Notes under the pieces: generated by a model | The model's database searches: none | Seen by the model: only the letters and a program-made list of their open reading frames with translations | Told to the model about the DNA's origin: nothing | Part shown: piece by piece, positions 27,305 to 36,217 of the stretch | Numbering within the stretch: the first letter of the stretch is position 1 | Layout of the letters: the number at the start of each line of letters is the position of its first letter | Position numbers and translations under genes: made by a program | Origin: an uncultured cyanobacterium | GTDB lineage: Bacteria; Cyanobacteriota; Cyanobacteriia; PCC-6307; Cyanobiaceae | DNA: 64,000 nt | Assembly (NCBI GenBank): GCA_903823115.1 | Contig: CAIJRN010000019.1 | Coordinates: 1-64,000 of the forward strand | Direction: 5' to 3'

Positions 27305-28111
27305 ATGCCCTTGCTTCGCAGCCTGTCCCGCGCGGTTCGCCAAGCGCTGCTGGCCAGCCTGCTGGCGACCAGCGCGCTGGCGGGCCCGGGCGCGCTGGCC
27401 CCGGTCCGGGCCGCTGCTGCTGCCCCTGCTTCGGCCTCCGCCCCTTCCGCCGCCCAGTTGAGGGCGCTGGAGAGCGCCCTCAATGGCTCCGATCAGGCCG
27501 CCCTGCGGGCCCAGCTCGACAGTGGCGCCGGCCTGGATCCGGGCCTGATCGAGCGCCGCTGGAGTGCCCTGCGCCAGCAATTCACCAATGCCCATTGGCA
27601 GCTCAGCCCGGGTGCCCCTGATCGCGATGGCCAGCCGACGGTCAACCTCAGGGTCACGGCCACCCGGCTGCAGGGCAGCGTCACCTACCGGCTCAGCGCC
27701 GACCAGGTACTGGTGCTCCACAGTGATGGCCGCCGCATCAATGGTGAAACCCTGTTACGGGAGCAGTCGATCCTGCGCAGCGGCGAGGCGGATCTGCCGG
27801 TGAGCCTGCTGATTCCCGATGTGGTGCTCACCGGCCAGCGCTACGACGTCGATGTGATCTTCGATGAGCCCCTGGATGGGGCTTTGGTGGCCGGTGGCCT
27901 GCTGGCCCTCACGCCCCAGCAGGTGGCGGCGATGGAGAGCCCCAGCCTCGATCTGGCCGCCCTCGGCGGCGGCGGTCTGTTCAAGACCGTGCAGGCGTCC
28001 TACACCCCCGGCTCCCAGACCTGGGCGGTGCTTCTGGTCCATCCCAAGGGGGTCGTGAGTGCCACCAAGCGGGTGCGGGTGGTGGCCGACAAGGCCTTGC
28101 TGAAGCCCTGA
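27305..28111 (+). CDS. secreted protein of unknown function
   Basis: From ATG 27305 the protein has 268 residues. A Sec-type signal (RQALLASLLATSALAGPGAL) is followed by an Ala-rich linker and a mature domain rich in beta-strand patterns (VNLRVTATRLQGSVTYRLSA; AVLLVHPKGVVSATKRVRVV). No catalytic motif was recognised. It ends 5 bases before the response-regulator ATG, so it may be co-transcribed with the two-component pair and act in the periplasm as a sensed or regulated factor. Similar hypothetical proteins are expected in Cyanobium-type genomes, but this is from impression only. Confidence 0.65.
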   Translation: MPLLRSLSRAVRQALLASLLATSALAGPGALAPVRAAAAAPASASAPSAAQLRALESALNGSDQAALRAQLDSGAGLDPGLIERRWSALRQQFTNAHWQLSPGAPDRDGQPTVNLRVTATRLQGSVTYRLSADQVLVLHSDGRRINGETLLREQSILRSGEADLPVSLLIPDVVLTGQRYDVDVIFDEPLDGALVAGGLLALTPQQVAAMESPSLDLAALGGGGLFKTVQASYTPGSQTWAVLLVHPKGVVSATKRVRVVADKALLKP

Positions 28112-28116
28112 GCGGC

Positions 28117-28854
28117 ATGGCGCGCCCCCATCGGATCTGGGTGGTGGATGACGATCCCGAGCTGCGGCTGATGCTGGCCACCTATCTGGGCGAGCAGGGC
28201 TATGCGGTGCGCTGCCTCGAGGGGGGGGGCCAGTTGCTGGCCCGGCTGGAGGGGCGTCTGGGTCAGGAGCGCCCCGATCTGCTTGTGCTCGATCTGATGC
28301 TGCCCGGCGATGACGGTCTCAGCCTGCTGCGGCGCCTGCGCGATGGCGGCGACGATCTGCCGGTGCTGATGCTCACCGCCCGCGCCGATGCTGTCGATCG
28401 CATCATTGGCCTGGAGCAGGGCGCCGACGACTACCTGGCCAAGCCGTTCCTGCCCCGGGAACTCACGGCCCGCATCGAGGCGGTGCTGCGCCGCCGCGTC
28501 CGCTCTCCCAGTGGCAGCCCCCAGCCCGAGAACCCCAGCGTGCGGTTCGGGACCTGCCTGTTTGATCCCGCCAGCCGCACCCTGGAGCGCGATGGCGCGC
28601 CGGTGGCGATCACCTCCGGTGAGTTCTCCCTGCTGGCGGTGTTCGTGCAGCATCCGCAGCGGCCGCTGTCGCGGGAGCGGCTGGTGGAACTGGCCCGGGG
28701 CCCCGGCAGCGATACCGACAGTCGCAGCATGGACGTGCAGGTGTCCCGGCTGCGGCGGCTGATCGAGCCCGATCCGGCCCGACCCCGCTATCTGCAGACG
28801 GTGTGGGGCTACGGCTACGTGTTCGTGCCCGACGGCCAGCCCCGTGCCTCCTGA
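28117..28854 (+). CDS. OmpR-family response regulator
   Basis: A 245-residue regulator with a receiver domain (about 5-120) and a winged-helix DNA-binding domain (about 140-240). The acidic pocket is D11-D13 in VVDDDPEL, the phosphoacceptor is D59 in LVLDLMLPGDDG, the conserved Thr is in MLTARAD, and Lys is in YLAKPF. The C-terminal domain shows ITSGEFSLLAVFVQHPQRPL and the recognition/wing pattern QVSRLRRLIEPDP through YLQTVWGYGYVF. It overlaps the histidine kinase start by 11 bases. It likely binds direct repeats, possibly those at 30225-30242. Confidence 0.93.
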   Translation: MARPHRIWVVDDDPELRLMLATYLGEQGYAVRCLEGGGQLLARLEGRLGQERPDLLVLDLMLPGDDGLSLLRRLRDGGDDLPVLMLTARADAVDRIIGLEQGADDYLAKPFLPRELTARIEAVLRRRVRSPSGSPQPENPSVRFGTCLFDPASRTLERDGAPVAITSGEFSLLAVFVQHPQRPLSRERLVELARGPGSDTDSRSMDVQVSRLRRLIEPDPARPRYLQTVWGYGYVFVPDGQPRAS

Positions 28855-30217
28855 AGGCGCCGGTCCGGAGCAGCCCACAGGTGCTGGGCGGCGCCACGGG
28901 TTGCCTCGCCATTGGTTGCCACGCCACTGGCTGCTGTATCCGGCCGTGGCGCTGGGGGTCACGGCCCTCAGCCTGTTGCTGCTGCAGTTGCTGGTGGGGA
29001 GGCGCCTGGCGGAGCAGCAGCTGCAGCAGCTGAGCTCCCAGGTGGCCGCCAACCTGGTGCTGGGGGAGGTGGCCCTGGAGCGTTTCAGCCCACCGGTGCT
29101 CGCCCAGCTCAGTGGCCTGCGGCTGGCGGTGGGTCCAAGGCCGGAGGCCGTCGCCATGGCCAGCCCCGGGGTGGCCAGCTCCGGGGTGCCCGTCGATCGC
29201 CCCTTGCGGCTCCAGGCCCGCCAGCTGCGCGCCGAGCTCTGCCGCCATCTGCCCCGCTGTCCGGCGGTCTGGCCGAGCGAATCGGGGCCCCGCGGGGTGT
29301 GGGTCGAGATGGGGTCGTCCCTGGAGACGGTCTGGTTGTTCGCTCCATGGCCCTCGTTGCGGGGCTGGCCGCCGGATCCTCGCCTGCTCTCCCTGGCCCT
29401 GGTGGTGGCTGGTTTGACGACGGGCCTGCTGTTTCTGGCGGTGGAGGTGCAGCGGCCGCTGCGTCAACTGGAGCAGGCTCTCGGGGCGGTGGGTCTGGAG
29501 GTGAGGCCGGCGGCCCTTCCCGCCCGCGGCGCCGCCGCCGTGCGGCAGTTGACCGAGCATTTCAACGCCATGCTGGCGCGATTGGAGCGGGCCAGTCAGG
29601 AGCGCATCACGATGCTGGCCGGCATCGCCCACGATCTGCGGGCGCCCCTTACCCGGTTGCGCCTGCGCCGGGACTGGGTCGGTGCCGAAGCTGATCTGCG
29701 GGCGCTGGAGCGCATCACGCGCCAGTTTCTGCTGTTCGCAGGGGCAGAGCAGGAGCTGCCGCTGCTGGTGCCCCTCGATCAGCTGGTGGCGGAGGCGGCG
29801 GCGGTGGTGGGCGACGTGCCGCTGACGATGGAGCTCGAGCCGATGCAGCGGCGGGTGCGGCCGATCGCCATCAGCCGGGCGGTCAGCAATCTGCTGGAGA
29901 ACGCCCTGGCCCATGGCGCTCCCCCCTTGCATCTGGTGCTCCGCGCTGGCGGCAGCGACGGCTTTGAGATCCAGGTCTGGGATCGGGGCCCGGGCATCGC
30001 CGCCGCTCAGTGGGCCGGCGCCCTGGCTCCATTCCAGCGGCTCGACCCGGCCCGGGGCGGGCAGGAGGGCCATTGCGGCCTCGGGCTGGCGATCGCCGAG
30101 CGGATCGCCCGCGACCACGGCGGCGTCCTGGTCCGGCTGGCGGGCGATGAGCAGGCTGTGCCGATGACGGCGGGCTTCGGGGTGGGCCTGCGGGGGCGAT
30201 CCCTTGCCGCCGCCTGA
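28844..30217 (+). CDS. EnvZ-like sensor histidine kinase
   Basis: Beginning with GTG 28844 inside the regulator gene, this is a 457-residue membrane kinase. Two transmembrane helices (about 31-50 and 181-201) flank a periplasmic sensor of about 130 residues with two cysteines (C133, C139). A HAMP region follows (about 201-252). The H-box is LAGIAHDLRAPLTRLR with H263. The ATP-binding domain has the N-box NLLENALAHG, G1 DRGPGIA and G2 GLGLAIAE. The sensor is Pro- and Arg-rich, with no known ligand-binding family. It should phosphorylate the OmpR-like partner. Confidence 0.93.
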   Translation: MPPEGAGPEQPTGAGRRHGLPRHWLPRHWLLYPAVALGVTALSLLLLQLLVGRRLAEQQLQQLSSQVAANLVLGEVALERFSPPVLAQLSGLRLAVGPRPEAVAMASPGVASSGVPVDRPLRLQARQLRAELCRHLPRCPAVWPSESGPRGVWVEMGSSLETVWLFAPWPSLRGWPPDPRLLSLALVVAGLTTGLLFLAVEVQRPLRQLEQALGAVGLEVRPAALPARGAAAVRQLTEHFNAMLARLERASQERITMLAGIAHDLRAPLTRLRLRRDWVGAEADLRALERITRQFLLFAGAEQELPLLVPLDQLVAEAAAVVGDVPLTMELEPMQRRVRPIAISRAVSNLLENALAHGAPPLHLVLRAGGSDGFEIQVWDRGPGIAAAQWAGALAPFQRLDPARGGQEGHCGLGLAIAERIARDHGGVLVRLAGDEQAVPMTAGFGVGLRGRSLAAA

Positions 30218-30224
30218 GCTCCGG

Positions 30225-30242
30225 TCACATCTGCTCACATCT
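30225..30242 (+). promoter_or_regulatory. direct repeat, candidate OmpR-type operator
   Basis: TCACATCT occurs at 30225-30232 and again at 30235-30242, exactly one helical turn (10 bp) apart. OmpR-family dimers bind tandem half-sites with this spacing. A related octamer, TCAGATGT, lies at 30267-30274. The repeats sit between the kinase gene and the small secreted protein at 30323, about 80 bases ahead of its start. Function is inferred from spacing and context. Confidence 0.4.
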
Positions 30243-30322
30243 CGAGCGCGGTCGGTGCGATTTCGGTCAGATGTTCGCTGCAGAGTGTTGAGGTTGTCCT
30301 GGCGCCAGTGGCGCTTGCCTCC

Positions 30323-30781
30323 ATGTTGCGTGTCCCATCCCTTCCCCGTCCCCTGCTCTCCCGCTTGAGCGCCGTCGCCCTGGTGGCCGGACTGGGCAGC
30401 TCGGCCCTCGCCCTGCCGCTGGCCTCGCTGGCCCAGCCGGTGGGTCAGCCCGGCAAAACCCGGCCGACGACGTCCCAGCTGGAGAAAATCTTCCCCGAGC
30501 TCCGCAGCCTGCAACTCCAGGATCGCCGCGCTCGCATCGCCACCTTGCAGGCCTCCGAGCGCTGTCTCGAGGCGGCGAAGAATGCGGAAGCCCTCAAAAC
30601 CTGCATGAAGCAGGAGCGCACGGCGGCGATGGCCCAGCGCCAGCAGCATTTCACCGCCATGCGTCAGCTGTTTGAGCGCAATGGTCTGCCATTGCCTGAG
30701 ATGGGCCGGGGGGGGCGCGGTTCCCAGCCCGGGGCGCCTGGCGCCGGCCCGGGCACCCCGGGTACGGGCCTGCCGCTGTAA
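30323..30781 (+). CDS. small secreted protein downstream of the two-component pair
   Basis: From ATG 30323 (GTG 30308 is an alternative) the protein has 152 residues. A signal peptide (RLSAVALVAGLGSSALALPL) is followed by a helical, charged region (QLEKIFPELRSLQLQDRRAR; CLEAAKNAEALKTCMKQERT) with two cysteines and a Gly/Pro-rich tail. The helical, periplasmic character loosely recalls Spy/CpxP-type proteins that serve as outputs of envelope stress two-component systems, but no LTxxQ motif is present. Placement after the OmpR/EnvZ-like genes and the direct repeats suggests it is a target of that system. Confidence 0.6.
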   Translation: MLRVPSLPRPLLSRLSAVALVAGLGSSALALPLASLAQPVGQPGKTRPTTSQLEKIFPELRSLQLQDRRARIATLQASERCLEAAKNAEALKTCMKQERTAAMAQRQQHFTAMRQLFERNGLPLPEMGRGGRGSQPGAPGAGPGTPGTGLPL

Positions 30782-31281
30782 GGGGCCGCTCGCCGATTGC
30801 CGCCGGTGCCGATCAGCAAGGTGCCTGCGGCGCTGCAGCATTGCGGTGAACGTTGAATGGGCTGGCCGACACGGCTGGCCCTTCAACTCAGCTCAGGGTT
30901 GTGGTGGTGATAGGCCGGCAGAAAAGATGGATCGGCGAAGTGCTCGCAGCTCAAGCTTGAGGAGGCGACTTCTGTCGATTGATGCCGGTCGCCGTCTTGC
31001 CTTTCGGGCTGGAGTCGCCCGGAGCCGCAGCAATTTCGTGTTGGCAATCGATCCAGTTCCGATGATCTTTGCTGTCAAGGACCCATTGGATTTTGATCTC
31101 TTTGCTTTGCTTGGCTGCTTTGGCCTTGATGGTCTGAAGTGGATGCCTTTTATTGGACAGTCTGGGCCGCCGTTGCCTGCATCCATTGCGCCTCTCGGTC
31201 GGTTCCATCTCTCAGGGCTGACATCGCCAGTGCGCTGGAGGCTCCTACGGTGACCTTGTTCAGGCCGATCATGCCCTCCTC
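30782..31281. other. 500-base stretch with possible IS-end relic
   Basis: No convincing gene. Small frames on both strands (for example 30951-31208 minus) lack family signatures. The segment at 31139-31170 matches 25 of 32 bases of 2889-2920, the end region of the IS3-like remnant in the island. The local AT content is higher than in the flanking genes. Best read as an old insertion scar. Confidence 0.4.
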
Positions 31282-31809
31282 ATGCGCTCTGCTCACTTCT
31301 GGCCTGCGAGTCCTCGTCTCCGTTCAGCGCTGGCCGTGTCAGCCGCGCTTTCGCTTGGCGTCGCCATGGCTGAGAGCCCGGCCCGAGCGCTGCCGGTGTG
31401 CACCTTCCTGATGCCGATCGGCAGCCGTGGCAGTTCGGCGATCGTCAGCAAATCGGTGGGGGCTCCCAAGATCACCCCCTATGCCATGGTGCTGGGCCGC
31501 ACCAACTGGAACACCGACTTCGCTGTCAACCAGCCTTATAACAGCTATAAATTCTTTTTTACGGCTAACTCCTCCGATCCCAACGCCAAATATCCGGTTC
31601 AGGCCTATATGAAGTTCACCGATGGTTCCAGCCTCCAGGTGGTGGATGAAGCCATGAATCCGCCGATCGGTACCGGTCGGATGTTCGGGCCTTTCCCGGC
31701 GGTGCCCGGCAAGCAGGCCAGCCAGATGAACTTCAAAGTGGGTGCCAGCGCTGATCCAGGTGCTGTCGGCTTCAGCTATCGCATTTCGGTGCAGGGTTGC
31801 CTGGACTGA
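31282..31809 (+). CDS. secreted protein of unknown function
   Basis: The 175-residue protein has an N-terminal signal (RSALAVSAALSLGVAMAESP, cleavage after the ARA near residue 36) and a mature domain rich in Ser, Gly and beta-strand patterns, with two cysteines (VCTFLMP and VQGCLD) that could form one disulfide across the domain. No known fold was recognised. It is flanked by an insertion scar upstream and small secreted genes downstream. Confidence 0.6.
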   Translation: MRSAHFWPASPRLRSALAVSAALSLGVAMAESPARALPVCTFLMPIGSRGSSAIVSKSVGAPKITPYAMVLGRTNWNTDFAVNQPYNSYKFFFTANSSDPNAKYPVQAYMKFTDGSSLQVVDEAMNPPIGTGRMFGPFPAVPGKQASQMNFKVGASADPGAVGFSYRISVQGCLD

Positions 31810-32064
31810 CCGGATGGCTGTTCAGCAGTGCGCCTTGATCCGCCGGCCCTGCATCACGGCCAGGGTGGTTGCTGCCGCTTGCGATCAGCCCCAGCCATGA
31901 ACTCAACGCACCGGCAACCCCATCCACGCCAGCTCAAGTCAGCAGGCCGACCCTGACAGCAGCGGCTGCCGGTAACGCCGCCATCCGCTGGGCTGGCCCC
32001 CGGGAGCTGTCGGCTCCGCGCCGATGGGCAGTGGGGCTGCTCGGTGCTGCAGTCCCGTCCCGCT

Positions 32065-32310
32065 TCAGGGTGCTTTCACGTTCGGGCAGCTGGCGCCATT
32101 GAAATGGCTGGCGATGCGTTTGTTGCCTTCGGCGTAGATCTTCTGGGCCTTGGCGGTGTCGCCACTGGCCTGGGCGGTGCCCAGCTTCGTGGCGAACGTG
32201 CTGCAGGCATCATTCAGGTTCATGGCCCGCCCTGGTGAAGCCAGCAGCAGCGAAGTGAGGGTTGCTGCCAGCAAGGCTGTGGTGCGAAGGGAAACTGGCA
32301 CGATTTTCAT
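32065..32310 (-). CDS. short secreted helical protein
   Basis: An 81-residue protein with a signal peptide ending at SPGRA (about residue 29). The mature part of about 50 residues contains two cysteines (DACSTF and ASCPNV) and a helical hairpin pattern (KLGTAQASGDTAKAQKIYAE). It is likely periplasmic. It is one of several small exported proteins in 30.3-32.7 kb. Confidence 0.55.
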   Translation of the reverse strand: MKIVPVSLRTTALLAATLTSLLLASPGRAMNLNDACSTFATKLGTAQASGDTAKAQKIYAEGNKRIASHFNGASCPNVKAP

Positions 32311-32416
32311 GGCTGAATGGCAGGGGAAGGATCAGATCTGTGAGGCCGACGTTGGATGCAACCCTCGTGAGTTGCACCCTGAGCGGCAGAGACAAGCCGC
32401 AGCGCCAGGCGGAGAT

Positions 32417-32695
32417 TCAGCGCGGGCCCACATGGTTGACCGGGCCGCCCAGGTTGGGCCCGACTCCTGGGCCGGCGGCGGGCCTGTAGGCCGGAGTCAC
32501 CACCACGGGCCTGACCACCACAGGATTGACGACCACGGGCTTGACCACCACGGGGGTTGCCGTGGCGACGGGCCGGCGCACCACGCAGCCCCTGGGCACG
32601 CCGGCGCCGGTGCAGTAGACGACGGCTTCGGCGGGGGAGCCCGTCATCAGGGCGGCGGCACTCAGCAGCGCTGCGGCAGCAAGGGCTTTGATCAT
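32417..32695 (-). CDS. short secreted protein with PVVVx repeats
   Basis: A 92-residue protein with a signal peptide (AAAALLSAAALMTGSPAEA), then two cysteines (YCTGAG, GCVVRR), and a repeat tract encoded by 15-base units: PVVVK, PVVVN, PVVVR, PVVVT. The C-terminal end is Gly/Pro-rich. Such Pro-Val repeats form extended rods and occur in small cyanobacterial exported proteins. Function unknown. Confidence 0.55.
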   Translation of the reverse strand: MIKALAAAALLSAAALMTGSPAEAVVYCTGAGVPRGCVVRRPVATATPVVVKPVVVNPVVVRPVVVTPAYRPAAGPGVGPNLGGPVNHVGPR

Positions 32696-32854
32696 GGAGA
32701 GGGCGGGATTGGGTGGCGGAGCTGGGAGCAGCCCCCGGGACAGGGATTCTGGACGCGACAGCTCCAGGGGCCAGGGTCGGACTTCCCCCTGAGGACGGCC
32801 CAGGGGGCAGATGTGGACGGCGGCTCCAGTGCTGCGTGGCGGGCTTGTGCCTGC

Positions 32855-33595
32855 TCAGCCGCGGCGACCCAGCACCAGGTGCATGGCCCGGCCGACCAGT
32901 TCCAGGCGGCTCTTCGCCCCCAGCTTGCGGCGCACCGTCTTGCCGTAGGTGCGGGCGGTTTCGTAGGTGAGCTGGAGCTGTTCGGCAATCTGCCGATCGG
33001 AGCATCCCTGGATCATCAGGTCGAGGATCTCCCCCTCCCGCGGTGTCAGCCTCAGGGTTGGATCCTCCTCAACTCCCCCTTGCTCAAGCAGGCGGCGCTG
33101 GGCGTCCGGTGAGAGATAGGACTTGCCCATGCAGGCGGCAATCACCGACTGAATGCCGCTGAATTTTGGCTTGCCGACGTCGGAGTTGCAGAAGATGCCC
33201 TCGATCTTCAGGGCCCGGGCCTGGCGCACATCCGGTGTGGGGCTCTGCATCACCATCACCACCCGCAGATCAGCCACCAGGGCCCGGGCCCGCCGGACCA
33301 GCGAAAACCCGTTGCCCTGCTCCAGCAGATCTGTGCAGATGAGCATGCCGGGCCTTTCCCTGGCGATGTAGCCCAGAGCGGCCTCCTCACCGCTCACGGC
33401 TCCCACCACCAGGTTCGGTTGGCGCACGAAAGTGCAGACAAAAGCCAGGGACAATCTCGGGGCGATGGCGAACACGAACTTCAGCCGCATCTCGCTGGAG
33501 AGCAGCCAGGACGCCACCATGCGGCGATTGGGCTCCAGTTGCTTGAACCGGTTGGTGAAATCGGCGATCTCCGGCTGTTCTGGGATTGCTGTCAT
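32855..33595 (-). CDS. LuxR-family transcriptional regulator with degenerate receiver
   Basis: From ATG 33595 the protein has 246 residues. Its last 65 residues are a LuxR/FixJ helix-turn-helix: LTPREGEILDLMIQGCSDRQ, IAEQLQLTYETARTYGKTVR. The N-terminal part has a receiver-like layout (MLICTDLLEQGNGFSLVRRA; MVMQSPTP) in which an Asp lies near the phosphorylation position, but the acidic pair of true receivers is not evident. It may be a phosphorylation-independent regulator. It is monocistronic by position. Confidence 0.8.
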   Translation of the reverse strand: MTAIPEQPEIADFTNRFKQLEPNRRMVASWLLSSEMRLKFVFAIAPRLSLAFVCTFVRQPNLVVGAVSGEEAALGYIARERPGMLICTDLLEQGNGFSLVRRARALVADLRVVMVMQSPTPDVRQARALKIEGIFCNSDVGKPKFSGIQSVIAACMGKSYLSPDAQRRLLEQGGVEEDPTLRLTPREGEILDLMIQGCSDRQIAEQLQLTYETARTYGKTVRRKLGAKSRLELVGRAMHLVLGRRG

Positions 33596-33823
33596 CAGGG
33601 CGACTCCCCAGGAGATGGCGGACGTTGTGGACGCAACAGGTTCATCCCGCAATTCTCGGCTTCTGGCTGCGACCGCAGGCCAGGGGCCAAGGTCCGGTCT
33701 GTGGCGGTTCGGGTGCTGTCAGGGGCCGAATTGAAAGCGATCCTGGCAGATTCGGCGCCTTGGAGGGTGGGCGGCGTCCACGGCCAAGAAGGATTGCGGC
33801 GGGGCCCCGGCCTGACTGCCGCG

Positions 33824-34303
33824 TCAACGGGATCCTGTTCGCTGCCGGGCTCTGGTGGCCTGGCGCAACTCCCCCACCACCAGCACGGTGCCCAGCAGGG
33901 TGAGGGCCAGCACCAGGCCATGCAGCCAGCTGGGTTCGCGCACCAGATCCCAGGCTTCCAGGGGCAGCATCGTCAGGAACACCACCAGCAACGTTTTCTC
34001 GCCCCAGGGGCGCTGGCCCAGGGTGGCCAGCGAGGCCACCGTGATCAGCACGGCAAACAGGGCCGCCGCAATGGCGGTGATCTCCAGACGCCCTGGGCTC
34101 ATGGTCATCTCCTGGCGAGCCAGGGCTTCCAGCACCAGGCGATGGCCAGTCCCGAGGCGATCGGCCAGTTGCGGCAGCTGCTGGTAGTGGCGGCTGCCCG
34201 CCAGCGACAGCAGCGCCGCCACGAACAGCACGCCGGCTTCCACCAGCTTCTTGAACAGCACCAGCTTGAGCAGCAGCGGTGTGGATCGGGCCGATGGCTT
34301 CAT
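33824..34303 (-). CDS. DUF2127-like membrane protein
   Basis: Starting from the internal ATG at 34303 the protein has 159 residues and four hydrophobic helices. The order (LLLKLVLFKKLVEAGVLFVA at the start, then a soluble segment HRLVLEALARQEM, then three helices ending LVLALTLLGTVLVVGEL) fits DUF2127, a family of small integral membrane proteins of unknown role. The longer upstream open frame is Arg/Ala-rich and probably not translated. Confidence 0.55.
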   Translation of the reverse strand: MKPSARSTPLLLKLVLFKKLVEAGVLFVAALLSLAGSRHYQQLPQLADRLGTGHRLVLEALARQEMTMSPGRLEITAIAAALFAVLITVASLATLGQRPWGEKTLLVVFLTMLPLEAWDLVREPSWLHGLVLALTLLGTVLVVGELRQATRARQRTGSR

Positions 34304-34420
34304 CGTCGCCCTCGCCGCTGCTGCGGCGCCAGATTGCCATGGGAGGAGCCAACAGCAAAACGCCCGCCGACGGCGAAGCGTCAGCGGGCGAATCAGAGCG
34401 GCAGCCACAGAATCCCTGGA

Positions 34421-34463
34421 CCTGAAACCGCATCCCTGCGGGGATGTCGCTTCAGGTTTCAGG
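34421..34463 (-). terminator. nested hairpins downstream of pgk
   Basis: CCTGAAACC (34421-34429) pairs with GGTTTCAGG (34455-34463), enclosing GCATCCC-TGC-GGGGATG. A second stem lies at about 34362-34388 (CGCCCGCCGACG with CGTCAGCGGGCG). These follow the pgk stop on the minus strand by about 20 bases. No U-run is present, so termination is inferred from stem strength and position. Confidence 0.45.
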
Positions 34464-34481
34464 ACGCCTCAAGGCGCTGAA

Positions 34482-35687
34482 TCAGGCCTCATCCAGGGCG
34501 GCCACACCGGGCAGCACCTTGCCTTCGAGCAGCTCCAGGCTGGCGCCGCCGCCGGTGGAGATGTGGCTCATCTTCTCAGCCACGCCCACTTTTTCGACGG
34601 CCGCCACCGAATCACCGCCGCCGATGATCGTGGTGGTTCCCGTCGCGCTCAGATCGGCCAGGGTGTGGGCGATGGCGTTGGTGCCGGCGGCGAAGGCGTC
34701 GAACTCGAACACACCCATGGGACCGTTCCAGATCACGGTCTTGCAGTCAGCCAGGGCGTCCTGGAACACCTTGATCGAGTCGGGGCCGATGTCCAGGCCC
34801 ATCCAGCCATCGGGAATCGCTTCCACCTTGGCGATCTGGCTGTTGGCGTCGGGGGCGAAGTTGTCGGCCAGCACCACATCGGTGGGCAGCAGGAACTGCA
34901 CACCCTTGGCGGCCGCTTTCGCCTCCAGCTCCTTAGCCAGCTCCAGCTTGTCCTCCTCCACCAGGCTCTTGCCGACGGCCAGGCCGCGAGCTTTGTAGAA
35001 GGTGAAGATCATGCCGCCGCCGATCAGGATCTTGTCGCACTTGTCGATCAGAGCCTCCAGCACGCCGATCTTGCTGCTCACCTTGGAGCCGCCCACAATC
35101 GCCGCCAGGGGACGCTTGGGCTCATCGATGGCGCCCTGCAGATACTGCAGTTCCTTCTCCATCAGCAGGCCGGCGACGCTGGGGCTGAGGAATTTGGTCA
35201 CGCCTTCGGTGGAGGCATGGGCCCGGTGGGCGGCGCCGAAGGCGTCGTTGACGTAGACATCGGCGAGAGCCGCCAGCTTCTCGGCGAAGGCCGGATCGTT
35301 CTTTTCTTCCTCGGCGAAGAAGCGCACGTTCTCGAGCAGCACCACACCGCCTTCCTCCAGCGCGGCCACCTTGGCTTCGGCATCAGCGCCGATGCAGCTG
35401 TCCGTTTTGATCACCGGCGCAGCCAGCAGTTCACTGAGGCGGGCGGCCACGGCGGTGAGGCGCATGGCCTCGTTCACCTGGCCCTTGGGACGGCCGAAGT
35501 GGGCCGCCAGGATCACCTTGGCGCCGTGGCCCCGCAGATGGGCAATGGTGGGGAGAGCGGCGCGGATGCGGGTGTCATCGGTGATGGCGCCGCTGTCATC
35601 CAGGGGCACGTTGAAGTCGACCCGCACCAGAACGCGCTTGCCGCGGAGGTCTTCGGCGCCGAGGCTGGCCAGGGAACGCTTCGCCAT
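34482..35687 (-). CDS. pgk: phosphoglycerate kinase
   Basis: A complete 401-residue enzyme that interconverts 3-phosphoglycerate and 1,3-bisphosphoglycerate, serving the Calvin cycle and glycolysis in the cytosol. Signatures: [20 protein letters not shown] (about 17-36), the substrate-binding HFGRPKG, the hinge [38 protein letters not shown], and the C-terminal nucleotide-binding [10 protein letters not shown]. Length and motifs are normal. It is divergent from the universal stress protein, with about 146 bases between the starts. Confidence 0.98.
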   Translation of the reverse strand: MAKRSLASLGAEDLRGKRVLVRVDFNVPLDDSGAITDDTRIRAALPTIAHLRGHGAKVILAAHFGRPKGQVNEAMRLTAVAARLSELLAAPVIKTDSCIGADAEAKVAALEEGGVVLLENVRFFAEEEKNDPAFAEKLAALADVYVNDAFGAAHRAHASTEGVTKFLSPSVAGLLMEKELQYLQGAIDEPKRPLAAIVGGSKVSSKIGVLEALIDKCDKILIGGGMIFTFYKARGLAVGKSLVEEDKLELAKELEAKAAAKGVQFLLPTDVVLADNFAPDANSQIAKVEAIPDGWMGLDIGPDSIKVFQDALADCKTVIWNGPMGVFEFDAFAAGTNAIAHTLADLSATGTTTIIGGGDSVAAVEKVGVAEKMSHISTGGGASLELLEGKVLPGVAALDEA

Positions 35688-35833
35688 GGTTTCGTTATGG
35701 AGCGGGGAAAACGGGCGGAGCTTAGCCCCAGGCCGCTGGCCCTTCGCCGGTATTCCCCTGCTCAGGCGGTGGCCCAGGGGTTGGCTGCCCGTCTAGACAG
35801 GGACTGAGATCAAGGTTTCGAGAGTTCGTCGCC

Positions 35834-36217
35834 ATGTTCGACACCGTCCTCTTCCCCGTGGACAACAGCCGCCAGACCCTGGACACCTCAGCGGTGGCCC
35901 TGCGTCTGGCCCAGCGCCATGGCAGCCGTCTGGTGATCCTCTCGGTGGTGGAGGACGAGGATGGCGCCATGCACGATCAGGCCGCTGTGGTCGAGTTGTT
36001 GGAGCAGGTGCGCAGCAGTTTCGAAAAGGCGGGCATCAGCTGTGAAGTGATCGAACGGAAGGGCAAGCCGGCCTTTGTGATCGGGGATGTGGCCGATGAG
36101 ATCAATGCCGATGTGATCGTGATGGGCACCCGTGGTCTGGCCCTGGAGGACGATGAACACAGCACCGCCGCCCGGGTGATCCAGCTGGCGCCCTGTCCGG
36201 TGCTGGTGGTGCCCTGA
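35834..36217 (+). CDS. universal stress protein (UspA family)
   Basis: A 127-residue single-domain Usp: VLFPVDNSRQTLDTSAVALR at the N-terminus and the ATP-binding signature MGTRGLALEDDEHSTAARVI near the C-terminus (GxxG-x9-GS/T type). Its stop overlaps the ATG of the GTPase gene in TGATG, so the two are translationally coupled. Usp proteins bind ATP or other small molecules under stress; the partner here is unknown. Confidence 0.88.
   Translation: MFDTVLFPVDNSRQTLDTSAVALRLAQRHGSRLVILSVVEDEDGAMHDQAAVVELLEQVRSSFEKAGISCEVIERKGKPAFVIGDVADEINADVIVMGTRGLALEDDEHSTAARVIQLAPCPVLVVP

Noticed and set aside
28610-30886. 758-codon minus-strand open frame
   Set aside because: Antisense to the histidine kinase and the secreted protein. 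Gln/Arg/His-rich without any family features.
34251-35807. 518-codon plus-strand open frame
   Set aside because: Antisense to pgk; His/Gly/Gln-rich shadow.
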